The position numbers and the translations under genes are program-made. Shown in pieces: positions 7,261 to 16,163 of a stretch of DNA of 24,909 bases (within the stretch, counting starts at the first letter, position 1; each line of letters begins with the position of its first letter). Below the pieces are notes generated by a model, which worked only from the letters and a program-made list of their open reading frames with translations, had not been told where the DNA came from and searched no databases. The DNA is from Lachnospiraceae bacterium (GTDB taxonomy: Bacteria > Bacillota > Clostridia > Lachnospirales > Lachnospiraceae), in the NCBI GenBank assembly GCA_004556655.1, contig SFGF01000057.1, positions 1 through 24,909 on the forward strand. The letters are read 5' to 3'.

Positions 7261-9366
7261 TCAATACATTATTTTAAATAACCGGGCAGCTGCTTTCTGT
7301 GGCATATGAACGGTCAGCACACCATTTTCATATCTGTACTCACAATTCTCTTTTTTCGGATAAATCACCTGTACTTTTTTGATTTTCCTGTCAAGCTGCA
7401 ACGGAATATCTACCGTATCTGTCTTCGGTGTAAACACAGACAAATATGCTGTCTCATCGCACTGTACACCATATGCCATCGCTTCATCTTTTACACTGCA
7501 AAAACCAAGGGGGAAAAATGGAACACCTGTTTTTAAATCATTGCGAAGCTCTTTGTAGAGAGCAATCCCCTCCCGTATCAGTTCCATACTGTTGTCACTC
7601 AGTTTCCACACCATACCGCTTATGTACGGACGCAGAAGGATACCATTTACCATATTATAGATCACATGCTCTTCTTCATCCTCATAGGGATATACCCACA
7701 TACCGGCCTGTTCCGGTGTTACGGCGCTGGCCACATTTGCAGCAATATAGGAATTATATATATAGTCTGTCTGATCGCTGGTGGACTGTAGACTCAGAAG
7801 CTTCAGCATTCCGTAGTCCATACGCTGCCCGCCGGAACCGCAGTTTTCAATTACAAGCTGAGGATGTTTTGCAAAGATTTCTTTATACCACTGATACAGG
7901 CATCGATAGTGTTCCAGAATCGCATCCGCGCAGCTGTCAGAATGCAGATCACTTCCATACCCCATCGTCACATTATAATCTACTTTAAAATATCCTACTC
8001 CGTAATCTTCGATCAGGCGGTCCACCACGCTCATGCAATACTTGCGTACTTCCGGATTGCGGAAATCAAGAAGATATCGTTTATTATCCATATGGCGTTT
8101 TCCATGGCGGCAGATAAACCAGTCATCGGGAAGTTTCTTTGCCAGCTCACAGGCAATCCCCATAACCTCAATCTCCAGCCACAGTCCCATAATCATCCCT
8201 TTGTTTCTGGCATACTCGCAGACGGATCGAAGTCCATGGGGAAATCTTTCCGGGCTTTCCACCCATTCTCCTACCCTGTCCCACCAGTATCCTTTATCAT
8301 ACCATCCGGCGTCCAGACAGTAATATTCACATCCCAATTCTGCAGCCTTGTCAATGATCATCCGCTCTTTCTCCTCTGTGGGATCTCCCATAAGGCAGTT
8401 CATGTAATCATTGAACACTACGTTCAGCTTCTCATCATCTTCATTCGGTCTGCGTATAGCTCTTCGATAGCGGGTGAGTGCAGCTGCTGCTTCACTGATT
8501 CCGCCCGACACGGTTCCAAATGCCACCGGCACTGTAACAAAGGTATCTCCCGGCTTCAGATTCTTCCACCATCCATGCTCAGCCTCCGTCGGACCGCTGA
8601 GAGCCAGATATAATCCCGATCCCGGTTCCGAACCGTATTCCACATGCCATTGGCCGGAATTTTCTATTTCAAAGCAATAAGTTTCATTCGTCTCTCTGTC
8701 ATGCGCAAAACCCATAGGAAGATACTCACAGGAAGACCAGGAACCTCTTCCCCCGTAATAGTAACGATTAATCCCAAATCCCGGCATATTAAACCCATTT
8801 ACAGGCATTCCTGTCAGATTCAAATCACGAATATCATCTTTTTTCCATCTGGCTTCGCAGCACCAGCTGTTATATGGAGTGTAAATATCTGTCTTCTCAA
8901 AATAAGGAAGTACCCCATTACCGGAAACACTTCGATATACAAAGGAAGAAACATATTCCAGACCAATCTCTTCCTGACTTTGATTCTTCAGTTCCACCCA
9001 TACCTGTACAACAGGAATCCCCTTAAAAAACTTCATATGATATACCGCTTCCATAGCATAGTCGGTTCTTAGAACTATAACCAGTTCTTTCGTCTTATCC
9101 TTCTCCTCCATCTGATGAGTTACATACCTGAAATCCAAAGAAGCACTGCTGAAATTATGCTTATATCCATGCATATTATCTGTGCTTTTCCCTGTGATCT
9201 GCACCTCCAATAAAGGATGATACACATCCTCCTGTAGAGACAACCTTTCTCCCCTATCTCCGGCAATCTCCACCGGTGAGAAATCAGTAAGCTCCACAAC
9301 TCCATTGTCTCTAACATCAAATTCTACATGCAACCCATTTTCCCGTACATTAATTTTACTGCTCAT
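7261..9366 (-). CDS. Alpha-galactosidase-like glycoside hydrolase, family GH36
   Basis: A 701-residue cytosolic enzyme (no signal peptide) expected to release alpha-galactose from raffinose-type or melibiose sugars. The N-terminal beta-sandwich (about 1-310) precedes the catalytic barrel with YYCLDAGWY (348-356), GLWLEIEVMG (394-403), nucleophile Asp463 in YFKVDYN, CGSGGQRMDYGML (509-521) and acid/base Asp531 in SDQTD. A C-terminal beta domain follows. The nucleophile motif is KVDYN where most GH36 enzymes have KWDMN, so it belongs to a divergent branch and substrate choice is uncertain. AAGGAG precedes the ATG. No sugar transporter or regulator is beside it. A promoter and palindrome upstream suggest single-gene, substrate-regulated expression. 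Confidence 0.88.
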   Translation of the reverse strand: MSSKINVRENGLHVEFDVRDNGVVELTDFSPVEIAGDRGERLSLQEDVYHPLLEVQITGKSTDNMHGYKHNFSSASLDFRYVTHQMEEKDKTKELVIVLRTDYAMEAVYHMKFFKGIPVVQVWVELKNQSQEEIGLEYVSSFVYRSVSGNGVLPYFEKTDIYTPYNSWCCEARWKKDDIRDLNLTGMPVNGFNMPGFGINRYYYGGRGSWSSCEYLPMGFAHDRETNETYCFEIENSGQWHVEYGSEPGSGLYLALSGPTEAEHGWWKNLKPGDTFVTVPVAFGTVSGGISEAAAALTRYRRAIRRPNEDDEKLNVVFNDYMNCLMGDPTEEKERMIIDKAAELGCEYYCLDAGWYDKGYWWDRVGEWVESPERFPHGLRSVCEYARNKGMIMGLWLEIEVMGIACELAKKLPDDWFICRHGKRHMDNKRYLLDFRNPEVRKYCMSVVDRLIEDYGVGYFKVDYNVTMGYGSDLHSDSCADAILEHYRCLYQWYKEIFAKHPQLVIENCGSGGQRMDYGMLKLLSLQSTSDQTDYIYNSYIAANVASAVTPEQAGMWVYPYEDEEEHVIYNMVNGILLRPYISGMVWKLSDNSMELIREGIALYKELRNDLKTGVPFFPLGFCSVKDEAMAYGVQCDETAYLSVFTPKTDTVDIPLQLDRKIKKVQVIYPKKENCEYRYENGVLTVHMPQKAAARLFKIMY

Positions 9367-9409
9367 GTTTTATTCTCCTTGTGTCAAATTCATGTTTTAC
9401 GGTTCCACC

Positions 9410-9441
9410 AATCAGTCATAGGCATTATGCCACTACTGATT
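9410..9441 (-). promoter_or_regulatory. Nested palindrome in the alpha-galactosidase leader (candidate operator)
   Basis: An outer inverted repeat AATCAGT (9410-9416) / ACTGATT (9435-9441) encloses an inner one, GGCATtATGCC (9421-9431), both centred on about 9426. It lies about 14 bases downstream of a TATAAT, where a bound repressor would block transcription; it could also fold as an RNA hairpin. No long T-run follows. The binding protein is unknown. Confidence 0.5.
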
Positions 9442-9454
9442 TTCTGTCACTTGT

Positions 9455-9460
9455 ATTATA
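9455..9460 (-). promoter_or_regulatory. Probable -10 box of the alpha-galactosidase gene
   Basis: A perfect TATAAT on the minus strand preceded directly by TG, about 90 bases upstream of the start codon. The hexamer 17 bases further upstream is a poor match to TTGACA, so the promoter is weak or needs an activator. Confidence 0.5.
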
Positions 9461-9502
9461 CACCATGATTTCATTCTCACGCTATGCTCATTTAATATGA
9501 AT

Positions 9503-12079
9503 TCAACAGAAAATCAATCGACCGAAGAGAGTTTTACCCACACAAAAAATCACCAGTAGTATTCCTGCTATACTAAGGCAGGTCCCTGCCATTTTCCCGG
9601 GTGCGGTATAAGAAATCACGATTTCATGTTCACCGGCTTCTATTTTTGTGCCGAGGAAAGTTGTATTTACTTTGCATGTATCTACTTTTCTACCGTCAAT
9701 CGCTACCACAAAATTCCTGTCATAAGGGATACTGGTTATCAGATAACCATCCCTGTCTGTTTTTACTTTTCCGATCATTTGATCTCCATTGCTTCCCTGC
9801 TCCTTCGTTTTTACCGCCTGCTTATATAAATTCAAACTGTTATGTTGATTAAGATTGCCTGTAAATGCCCTGATATTATTGATTTTGTATTTTCCGGGTC
9901 CCAGCTGCACCTGTATCTTTTTTTCATCCTCCCTTGTCACCATATAAGTAAAATTTGTATTATGATTTGCGTACTCATGATTTTCGGCCGAAAGTCGATT
10001 GGTCTGTCCATTAATCCGTACATACATGTCTTTATTTGGATTTTCATTCTCCACATCAAAGGAAACAGCCAGCAAATTATTCCTCTCCGTTATATCCGGC
10101 AAAACTACATTTACACAGGTCTCTTTTTTCACTTCGATATCATATCCCTCTGCATTCTGTGAGATCTGAATATCATTTCCATCCATCAATGGAAGATTAA
10201 AGTCACATTCCATCATACACACCTGATGCTGTTCTGAACAGGGCACCTCATTATCATTGGGCACTACTGCTTTCTGCAAGAAAATCGTCTGGTTTTCCGG
10301 AAACTTCAGTTCTGCATACTCTTTTTCTTCCATCACCTGATCTGTCACATACCAGACCGGTGCCACAGAGGGATTCTCATAAAGATTAAAATTCTCCCCT
10401 TTTTCAAGCAGCCGATACCCGGCAGGTGCGTGTTTGGCGGCAAGATATTTTATACCCATAAACTGCAGAAATACAGGATTATCCGTTGCCGACTGCATCA
10501 TATGATTTCGGAAAGGTTCATTCAGCTGAAATATATTTTTACGAAACTCCTGATAGCAGGCATTATAGGATGATGAATATATCGAAGTAATATCCTGTCG
10601 GATATCCATAATACGATTCAGATTGTTCTTATTTTCTGTTCCATTTCCCACCACATCCATCCGGTAGAAAGAATCATCTTCATCCAAAATATTCTTTATT
10701 ACACCACACAATTCAGAATCCTGAACCTGCGCATACTCCTCGTCTGAAAGCATTTTTCCCTGCTGCCAGTTCATGACCCATCCGTATATAAATAAAATCA
10801 CACAGGAAATAAAAAGCTGCCACGGATATCCGAAATGTTTCCTATTCGATAATAGCAGCATCAGACAGGCATCCAATACAATCCACATCCGATATTTGTC
10901 AAAAATTCCCTGATTCTTTTCCACACATAACAATATAATAGTTATCACATACGGCATAAGATATCGGATCCATCTGTGCACATTCTGAAACGAATGCTCC
11001 GGGGGAAGACATTGAGAGCTGTACCTGGCAATCTCCAGGCAAACCAGCGGCAAAAAGGGAATAAATACTTTACTTTTATCATAAAGTCCTCCATTCAACA
11101 AATATCCGAATACAGGTACATAAAGAATTATCAATAGACAGACCGAATTCCAACGTTCCCTTCCATTTTTACTGCAGACTACTCTCCCGATCAGACAGAT
11201 CAGGGCAAAAGAAGTCAACCCAATCCCATATGCACTATACAGCACTCTTTCCGATTGTAATGTCAGCAGCTGCATATTTATTTCTTTCTGTACCGTTTCC
11301 TGTCTCCCTGACATGATTGCACAAAAAGAAGGCACCAGCAAAACTCCGGAAACAGAAACTGCAATCATAAGATTTCCCACATAACTGCCTGTTTTCTTTA
11401 TAAATTCTTTCAACCATCCTCTGCCTTTTCGTGCACAAAGTCTGTCCGGATATAAATACTCTCCAAATGCATAAATACATAGGGTCAGCATTCCGCCGAT
11501 GCTGAAGTAATAGCTGGTAAAAATCATGCCGCAGGTGCCCACTATCAGTAATCCTACTCTTTTCTGTCTAAAATATCGGTCAGTTCCCAAAAGTCCCATA
11601 CATAAAAACGGCATATAATTCACAAACATCAGCTGATTATACGAATGATAAATCATAGGCGCCGCCAGAGCGAACATACAGGACACCAACAACCGAATCA
11701 CTGACGAAAACTGCTTTTTATCCGTCCATACATAAAATAATACGACAGAACTTCCATAACACAAGACGCTGCTTACCATAATATAGACATCCATTTTGAT
11801 AAAGGGCAGCAGATAAGAAAATAAGATTACCGGACTGAAAAGCCCATAATAGGAAAAATTATAAATATTCTGACCCCCACCCAGATTCCATGCCATATCA
11901 GGAAATAAGTCTCCCGTCTGATAAAAACGTTGGCGAAAGTAGTCCGGCAGCACCGAATGCTGGCTGATCCAATCCACTCTGGAACCGAAGACCCCATATT
12001 CTCCCACAAAGAGCCAGCACAACAGAATGCTTCCCACAAACAGAATCCAGACATTTTTATCCTTCAGTATTTTCTTCAT
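9503..12079 (-). CDS. YfhO-family multi-spanning membrane glycosyltransferase-like protein
   Basis: An 858-residue integral membrane protein. Residues 1 to about 430 hold roughly ten or more hydrophobic segments with the first extracellular loop features FPDMAWNLGGGQNIYNFSYYGLFSPV typical of YfhO and other GT-C-like proteins. A large soluble region (about 440-830) faces outside, and a last transmembrane helix (about 835-855) ends the protein. In Bacillus and Listeria, YfhO-type proteins act with a GT2 enzyme to transfer a sugar from undecaprenyl phosphate to teichoic acid outside the membrane; that is family knowledge, not shown here. The ATG overlaps the stop of the upstream GT2 gene by four bases (ATGA), with AGGAG inside that gene, so the two are translationally coupled. 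The acceptor polymer in this organism is unknown. Confidence 0.87.
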   Translation of the reverse strand: MKKILKDKNVWILFVGSILLCWLFVGEYGVFGSRVDWISQHSVLPDYFRQRFYQTGDLFPDMAWNLGGGQNIYNFSYYGLFSPVILFSYLLPFIKMDVYIMVSSVLCYGSSVVLFYVWTDKKQFSSVIRLLVSCMFALAAPMIYHSYNQLMFVNYMPFLCMGLLGTDRYFRQKRVGLLIVGTCGMIFTSYYFSIGGMLTLCIYAFGEYLYPDRLCARKGRGWLKEFIKKTGSYVGNLMIAVSVSGVLLVPSFCAIMSGRQETVQKEINMQLLTLQSERVLYSAYGIGLTSFALICLIGRVVCSKNGRERWNSVCLLIILYVPVFGYLLNGGLYDKSKVFIPFLPLVCLEIARYSSQCLPPEHSFQNVHRWIRYLMPYVITIILLCVEKNQGIFDKYRMWIVLDACLMLLLSNRKHFGYPWQLFISCVILFIYGWVMNWQQGKMLSDEEYAQVQDSELCGVIKNILDEDDSFYRMDVVGNGTENKNNLNRIMDIRQDITSIYSSSYNACYQEFRKNIFQLNEPFRNHMMQSATDNPVFLQFMGIKYLAAKHAPAGYRLLEKGENFNLYENPSVAPVWYVTDQVMEEKEYAELKFPENQTIFLQKAVVPNDNEVPCSEQHQVCMMECDFNLPLMDGNDIQISQNAEGYDIEVKKETCVNVVLPDITERNNLLAVSFDVENENPNKDMYVRINGQTNRLSAENHEYANHNTNFTYMVTREDEKKIQVQLGPGKYKINNIRAFTGNLNQHNSLNLYKQAVKTKEQGSNGDQMIGKVKTDRDGYLITSIPYDRNFVVAIDGRKVDTCKVNTTFLGTKIEAGEHEIVISYTAPGKMAGTCLSIAGILLVIFCVGKTLFGRLIFC

Positions 12080-13017
12080 CTCTCATTCTCCTGACTGGAT
12101 TCTTTCAATATGTAGATTGGTCTGTGCTTCGTCTCAAGATAGGTTTTCGACAGATACTGCCCCACAATTCCCGTACACAAAAGCTGGACTCCGCTGACCA
12201 GAAAGATGATACATACAGGGAAAAACCATCCTTCCATCTTTCCTCCTCCCGTCAGTATATTTCCGATATCAAACAACAGCATCCCAAAAGCAATCAGGCA
12301 GAACACTGCGCCTGCGATTGAGGCCAGAGATAAGGGTGCTACGGAAAACCCGGTAATCCCTTCCAGTGAATAGGAAAATAGTTTTTTCAGTGACCATTTC
12401 GTCTCTCCCGCACAACGGTTTCTATTTTCAAATTCCAGCCATTTTGTCCGAAAACCCACCCATTGAAAAATCCCTTTTGAGAACCGGTTATATTCACTCA
12501 TGGAGAGCACCGCATCCACCATTTTTCGTTTCATCATTCTGTAATCTCTGGCACCCTCCACGATTGTTGTCTGCGATATTTTATTCATTATCTTATAAAA
12601 GCCTTCCGAAAGAAACGAGCGGAATCCCGATTCTCCTTTGCGATCCACTCTTCTGGTCGCCACACAGTCCCATTCTTCCTGCAAAAGCAAGTGATACATC
12701 TGGGGAAGCAGGGACGGCGGATCCTGTAGATCCACATCCATCACAGCCACATAGTCCCCGGATGCCCGGGAAAGACCGGCATAGATCGCTGCTTCTTTTC
12801 CAAAATTTCTGGAAAAGGACAGATAACCGCACCGTGGATCTTTTCTCGCAAGTTCCCGCAGTTCTTTCAACGTATCATCTTCTGAACCATCATCCACAAA
12901 TAACAGTTCAAACTCCGTACCCTTCATAATCTCCATGATCTTTACAATCTCCCCATAATAAACAGGTATCGCCTCCTGTTCATTCAAACATGGAATAATG
13001 ATTGATATTTTCTCCAT
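12076..13017 (-). CDS. GT2 polyprenyl-phosphate glycosyltransferase (CsbB/GtrB/DPM1-like)
   Basis: A 313-residue membrane-bound enzyme predicted to load a sugar from a nucleotide donor onto undecaprenyl phosphate on the inner face of the membrane. The GT-A domain shows IIIPCLNEQEAI (6-17), VDDGSEDDT (41-49), FSRNFGKEAAIYAGL and the metal-binding DVDLQDPP (94-101, DxD at 94-96). Two C-terminal transmembrane helices (about 228-255 and 266-290) are characteristic of the CsbB/GtrB class. The frame extends to a GTG three codons upstream, but GAGGTG fits the ATG at 13017. It starts 16 bases after the kinase stop and overlaps yfhO by four bases. No small GtcA-type flippase gene is present in the operon. 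Confidence 0.92.
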   Translation of the reverse strand: MEKISIIIPCLNEQEAIPVYYGEIVKIMEIMKGTEFELLFVDDGSEDDTLKELRELARKDPRCGYLSFSRNFGKEAAIYAGLSRASGDYVAVMDVDLQDPPSLLPQMYHLLLQEEWDCVATRRVDRKGESGFRSFLSEGFYKIMNKISQTTIVEGARDYRMMKRKMVDAVLSMSEYNRFSKGIFQWVGFRTKWLEFENRNRCAGETKWSLKKLFSYSLEGITGFSVAPLSLASIAGAVFCLIAFGMLLFDIGNILTGGGKMEGWFFPVCIIFLVSGVQLLCTGIVGQYLSKTYLETKHRPIYILKESSQENER

Positions 13018-13033
13018 ACTCCTCACCTCAATT

Positions 13034-14629
13034 CTACTGTTTCCGGGACACTGCGGATGGAAAGTTCAACGTCACCTTGAATAAATCTCCGTCAATCGAA
13101 ACCCCCAGTTTTCCACCCATATTTCTTACAAAACTGGATGCAATGGCCAACCCCAGACCATGTCCCTCAGTTGTTCGGGATTTGTCTCCCCTGACAAATC
13201 GTTCCGTAATTTCATCCGGTGAAAAATCCATTTCATAAGAAGCAATATTTTTTATCTGCAGTTCCACCTGCCCGCCCTTTTTCTCTGTATCCACGTAAAT
13301 TCTTGTACCTGTCAGCGAGTATTTCAATGCATTTTCCAAAAGATTCTGCACCACCCGGTACATCTTTCCGTTATCTCCGGTAAACAAGAGAGAATCCTGT
13401 GAAAAACGGGTACGAATCTCCATACCGCTTTCCCGAATGGCATCCTCCATATCCCCCAGGGTCTGCTCCAGCAGCTTTCTCATATCCAGTGTTTCCATCA
13501 CAAGCTGCTCCGCTCCACTGGTAGCCTTGGACAGATCAAACAAATCCTGAATCATATTTTTCAGTTGTTCCTGTTTTATGGAGATCACCTCCACATAATC
13601 TCTCGCTTCATTACTCAATTCTTCTTTTTTCAGAAGATCCGTATAACCCACCATGGATGTCAGAGGCGTCTTCAGATCATGAGATACGTTTGTGATCAGA
13701 TCTATTTTCAACCGCTCTGCCTGTACCTGTTTTTCCACACTTTTCCGCATGGCAGCATCAATATTTTTCAGTTGCCCGGAAGCCGGATATAAAGGCGATT
13801 TTTCCGAAATACCGATTTCTTCCGGCAATTCCTCTCCTTCCGACATGATTGCAATCTGCCGGAGCAAACATCCGATTTCTCTTGTTGTTTTATCTGACAG
13901 CCAGGTTTTCAGACAGATCAACAATACAACAAAAGCTAAAAATGCCTGAACCACACCAAACATATAACCATCAGCCATCGCCGGCAGGATCATCAATACA
14001 TTTACCGCCGTAAGAATGCCGATCAGGATCATCGGTATTTTTCTTTTCGTTTGCATCTGAATCTCTAAAGGTGTTCTTGTTTGGTATTTTCCGACTTCAT
14101 TCCATAAGAGGGAAGTTTTTGGCATAATCCCCAGACGTTTCTGGCGGACAAGCAAAAACATACTTCCGAAAAAACAGGTAATAAACAGAATAAGCAGCAA
14201 TGTGATCCGGATCAATTCCCCGATTCCATCCACAACGATACTGGAAAACATAAAATTTCCCAACAGATACACATCCTGTGAAGTGAGAATATCTCCCCAC
14301 ATACCCCCTCCAAATAGCAGGAGCACAATAAGAAGTTCTGTTTTGATGCGATCCAGCCTGCATACCGTCAGATTCTCTAACGGTTTATAATTTTTCTGAT
14401 ACCGGACCGTCATCCTTATAGCTTCCTCACCAATAATCAAAGAAAATATCATCAGAACAACGGACGAAATTCTGTAAAACTGCATACCGCGATCTGACCA
14501 GTAATAGCCTAATTCTAAATAATTTTGAAAAATAACCGCAAACGTGACTGCAAGAAATACCGCCATCCAAAGAACCATAAGTAAAATTCCCATCTGTCTT
14601 TTATTCAAACTTTTCAATTTTGTATCCAA
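13034..14629 (-). CDS. Membrane sensor histidine kinase
   Basis: About 531 residues. Six or so hydrophobic segments (near 14-34, 50-68, 98-112, 138-161, 198-218 and 223-244) form a membrane-embedded sensor with no large outside domain, which suggests it detects membrane or lipid signals. The catalytic half has the H-box VSHDLKTPLTS with His317, the N-box NLLENALKYS (about 429-438) and the G2 box GHGLGLA (489-495). The usual G1 motif DxGxGI is replaced by KNIASYEMDF, as seen in many Clostridia kinases. The start is unsure: TTG codons at 14629 or 14617 overlap the regulator gene, and the first ATG is at 14593 without a good ribosome binding site. It is co-transcribed with the regulator before it and the glycosyltransferase genes after it. 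Confidence 0.9.
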   Translation of the reverse strand: MDTKLKSLNKRQMGILLMVLWMAVFLAVTFAVIFQNYLELGYYWSDRGMQFYRISSVVLMIFSLIIGEEAIRMTVRYQKNYKPLENLTVCRLDRIKTELLIVLLLFGGGMWGDILTSQDVYLLGNFMFSSIVVDGIGELIRITLLLILFITCFFGSMFLLVRQKRLGIMPKTSLLWNEVGKYQTRTPLEIQMQTKRKIPMILIGILTAVNVLMILPAMADGYMFGVVQAFLAFVVLLICLKTWLSDKTTREIGCLLRQIAIMSEGEELPEEIGISEKSPLYPASGQLKNIDAAMRKSVEKQVQAERLKIDLITNVSHDLKTPLTSMVGYTDLLKKEELSNEARDYVEVISIKQEQLKNMIQDLFDLSKATSGAEQLVMETLDMRKLLEQTLGDMEDAIRESGMEIRTRFSQDSLLFTGDNGKMYRVVQNLLENALKYSLTGTRIYVDTEKKGGQVELQIKNIASYEMDFSPDEITERFVRGDKSRTTEGHGLGLAIASSFVRNMGGKLGVSIDGDLFKVTLNFPSAVSRKQ

Positions 14630-15302
14630 TTCCCCACACCACCTTTAAATATTTTGGATTTTTCGGAGTAATCTCAATTTTTTCACGAATTCTCCGGATA
14701 TGTACCATCACCGTATTCTCCACACCATATGCCTCTTCCTGCCACACCCGTGTATAGATTTCCTCTGCGGAAAACACATATCCCGGATGGCTCATCAACA
14801 GTTCCATAATCTTATACTCCGTAGCTGTAAGCCGCACCGGCTCGCCATCCACTGTCAGCGCTTTTGTATTCTTGTTAAGAACCAACCCTCCATTTTTCAG
14901 CACATCATTTCCACCGGAAATCGCTGCTCCCAGAGAAAAATACCGGCGAAGCTGTGATTTTACCCTCGCCATCAGTTCTGCTGTGTTGTACGGTTTCGTC
15001 ACATAATCGTCCGCACCCATAGAAAGCCCCAGAACCTTATCACTCTCCTCCGTCTTTGCAGAAAGCATAATCACAGGAATATTATTCTTCTCCCGAATTT
15101 TCATCAAAGCGGAAAGTCCGTTTAACCTGGGCATCATCACATCCAGAAGAATCAGGTGAATCTGCTCACTCATCAGAATATCCAGTGCCTCCATCCCATG
15201 ATATGCCTTATATACCCGGTATCCCTCCAGTTCCAGAAGTCTGGCAAGGGACCGCACGATTTCTCTGTCATCATCAACCACCAGAATATTGTAAGTCTCC
15301 AT
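14601..15302 (-). CDS. OmpR-family response regulator
   Basis: A 233-residue DNA-binding regulator paired with the kinase that follows. The receiver domain (1 to about 120) has the acidic pocket VVDDD (8-12), the phospho-acceptor Asp54 in LLLDVMMP, Ser81 and Lys103 in VTKPYN. The winged-helix domain (about 135-230) shows LTATEYKIMELL, SAEEIYTRVW and the recognition stretch NTVMVHIRRIREKI. It is closest in style to VanR and other envelope-stress regulators. AAAGG precedes the ATG, and its end overlaps the kinase frame by about 29 bases. As first gene of the unit, it probably controls the GT2-yfhO genes and itself, but no repeated binding site was identified. Confidence 0.95.
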   Translation of the reverse strand: METYNILVVDDDREIVRSLARLLELEGYRVYKAYHGMEALDILMSEQIHLILLDVMMPRLNGLSALMKIREKNNIPVIMLSAKTEESDKVLGLSMGADDYVTKPYNTAELMARVKSQLRRYFSLGAAISGGNDVLKNGGLVLNKNTKALTVDGEPVRLTATEYKIMELLMSHPGYVFSAEEIYTRVWQEEAYGVENTVMVHIRRIREKIEITPKNPKYLKVVWGIGYKIEKFE

Positions 15303-15408
15303 TTTTATAAACCTTTCTCTTTCCTTTTTCTTTCTATCAGTCTACCAGAGAAAGCCAATATTTTTATAATAGAAATCTGTCATTTTTCTTAAAATTCGAC
15401 CAAGCGGG

Positions 15409-15439
15409 GAGCCGGACAGGGGACAGACCTGTGTCCGGT
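15409..15439 (+). repeat. Palindromic-element copy 2
   Basis: It contains CCGGACAGGGGACAGAC, identical to the core of the element at 19762-19825, then CTGTGTCCGGT. The ends CCGGACA and TGTCCGG pair, so this single arm can itself fold into a hairpin. It ends two bases before the TTGACT of the TetR-gene promoter and lies between the divergent response-regulator and TetR genes. Confidence 0.8.
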
Positions 15440-15440
15440 A

Positions 15441-15469
15441 TTGACTATCCAGTTAATAAGCTGTATTAT
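15441..15469 (+). promoter_or_regulatory. Sigma-A promoter of the TetR gene
   Basis: TTGACT (15441-15446), a 17-base spacer and TATTAT (15464-15469), about 80 bases upstream of the chosen start. ATTGACnAT occurs at 15440 and again at 15469, overlapping the promoter; this pair could be a regulator site, but it is short. A small GCCTC/GAGGC hairpin sits in the leader near 15503-15524. Confidence 0.7.
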
Positions 15470-15548
15470 TGACCATGTGGTTTATTTTAGAAAGAGATAA
15501 AGCCTCCGGCGGATTGCAGAGGCGTACTTGAATTTATGGAGGTGTTAT

Positions 15549-16163
15549 ATGCGACAGGAAGAAAAAACCGAATTGACAAAAGCAAAGATTCTTGGTGCTG
15601 CCATGGAAGAATTTGGAATTAACGGCTATGCCAACGGAAGCATCAATAATATCTGTAAAAAAGGAATCAACAAGGGCTTAATCTATCATAATTATAAAGA
15701 CAAGGATGAACTTTATATGATATGTGTTAAAAAAAGCTGTGAGCGTATGATAGATTTTATGGATCAAGAAAATGCTGAGAGCAGTATGGATCAATATATG
15801 AATGCACGTATGCGATTTTTTAAGGAAAATACATCCGAAGCGCATATCTTTTTTGAAGCACTGCTGGATCCCCCGCAACATTTGAAAGTACAGATTCGGG
15901 AAGCGATGAAAGATTTTGAAGCACTGAATGTCCGAATGTATGAAAAGACCATATCCGGTCTGACTCTACGGGAAAATGTATCGAAAGAGGATGCATTGCG
16001 CTATTTTTCCTTATTTCAGGAAATGTTTAACGGCTATTTTTGCAGTCCTGCTTTTCAGACAATGGATTTCGAAGAAAAAATTCAAATTCATGAGTCCACG
16101 ATACCAAGGATTCTTAATTTTATGCTTTACGGAATTGCAGAAAGGAGAGACACAAACTCATGA
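15549..16163 (+). CDS. TetR/AcrR-family transcriptional regulator
   Basis: A 204-residue repressor-type protein. The N-terminal helix-turn-helix (about residues 5-50) reads TKAKILGAAMEEFGINGYANGSINNICKKGINKG-like with LIYHNYKDKDELY, the classic TetR ending of the DNA-binding domain. The rest is an all-helical ligand-binding domain with no recognised subfamily. The frame opens at a TTG at 15528, but GGAGG lies six bases before the ATG at 15549, so that start is used. The stop overlaps the ATG of the following transporter remnant (ATGA), so regulator and transporter once formed a coupled pair. The regulator is intact although its probable target is broken. Confidence 0.93.
   Translation: MRQEEKTELTKAKILGAAMEEFGINGYANGSINNICKKGINKGLIYHNYKDKDELYMICVKKSCERMIDFMDQENAESSMDQYMNARMRFFKENTSEAHIFFEALLDPPQHLKVQIREAMKDFEALNVRMYEKTISGLTLRENVSKEDALRYFSLFQEMFNGYFCSPAFQTMDFEEKIQIHESTIPRILNFMLYGIAERRDTNS

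Noticed and set aside
7864..8613. Plus-strand open frames opposite the GH36 gene
   Set aside because: They overlap the catalytic region of an obvious glycosidase and show no domain or start signal.
12366..12929. Plus-strand open frame of 187 codons opposite the GT2 gene
   Set aside because: It is antisense to conserved GT2 motifs, and its Pro/Ser/His-rich translation matches no protein type.
15303..15400. Promoter for the response-regulator operon (TTTTAA-17-TATTAT on the minus strand)
   Set aside because: The -10 hexamer is reasonable, but the -35 is poor and several overlapping alternatives exist.
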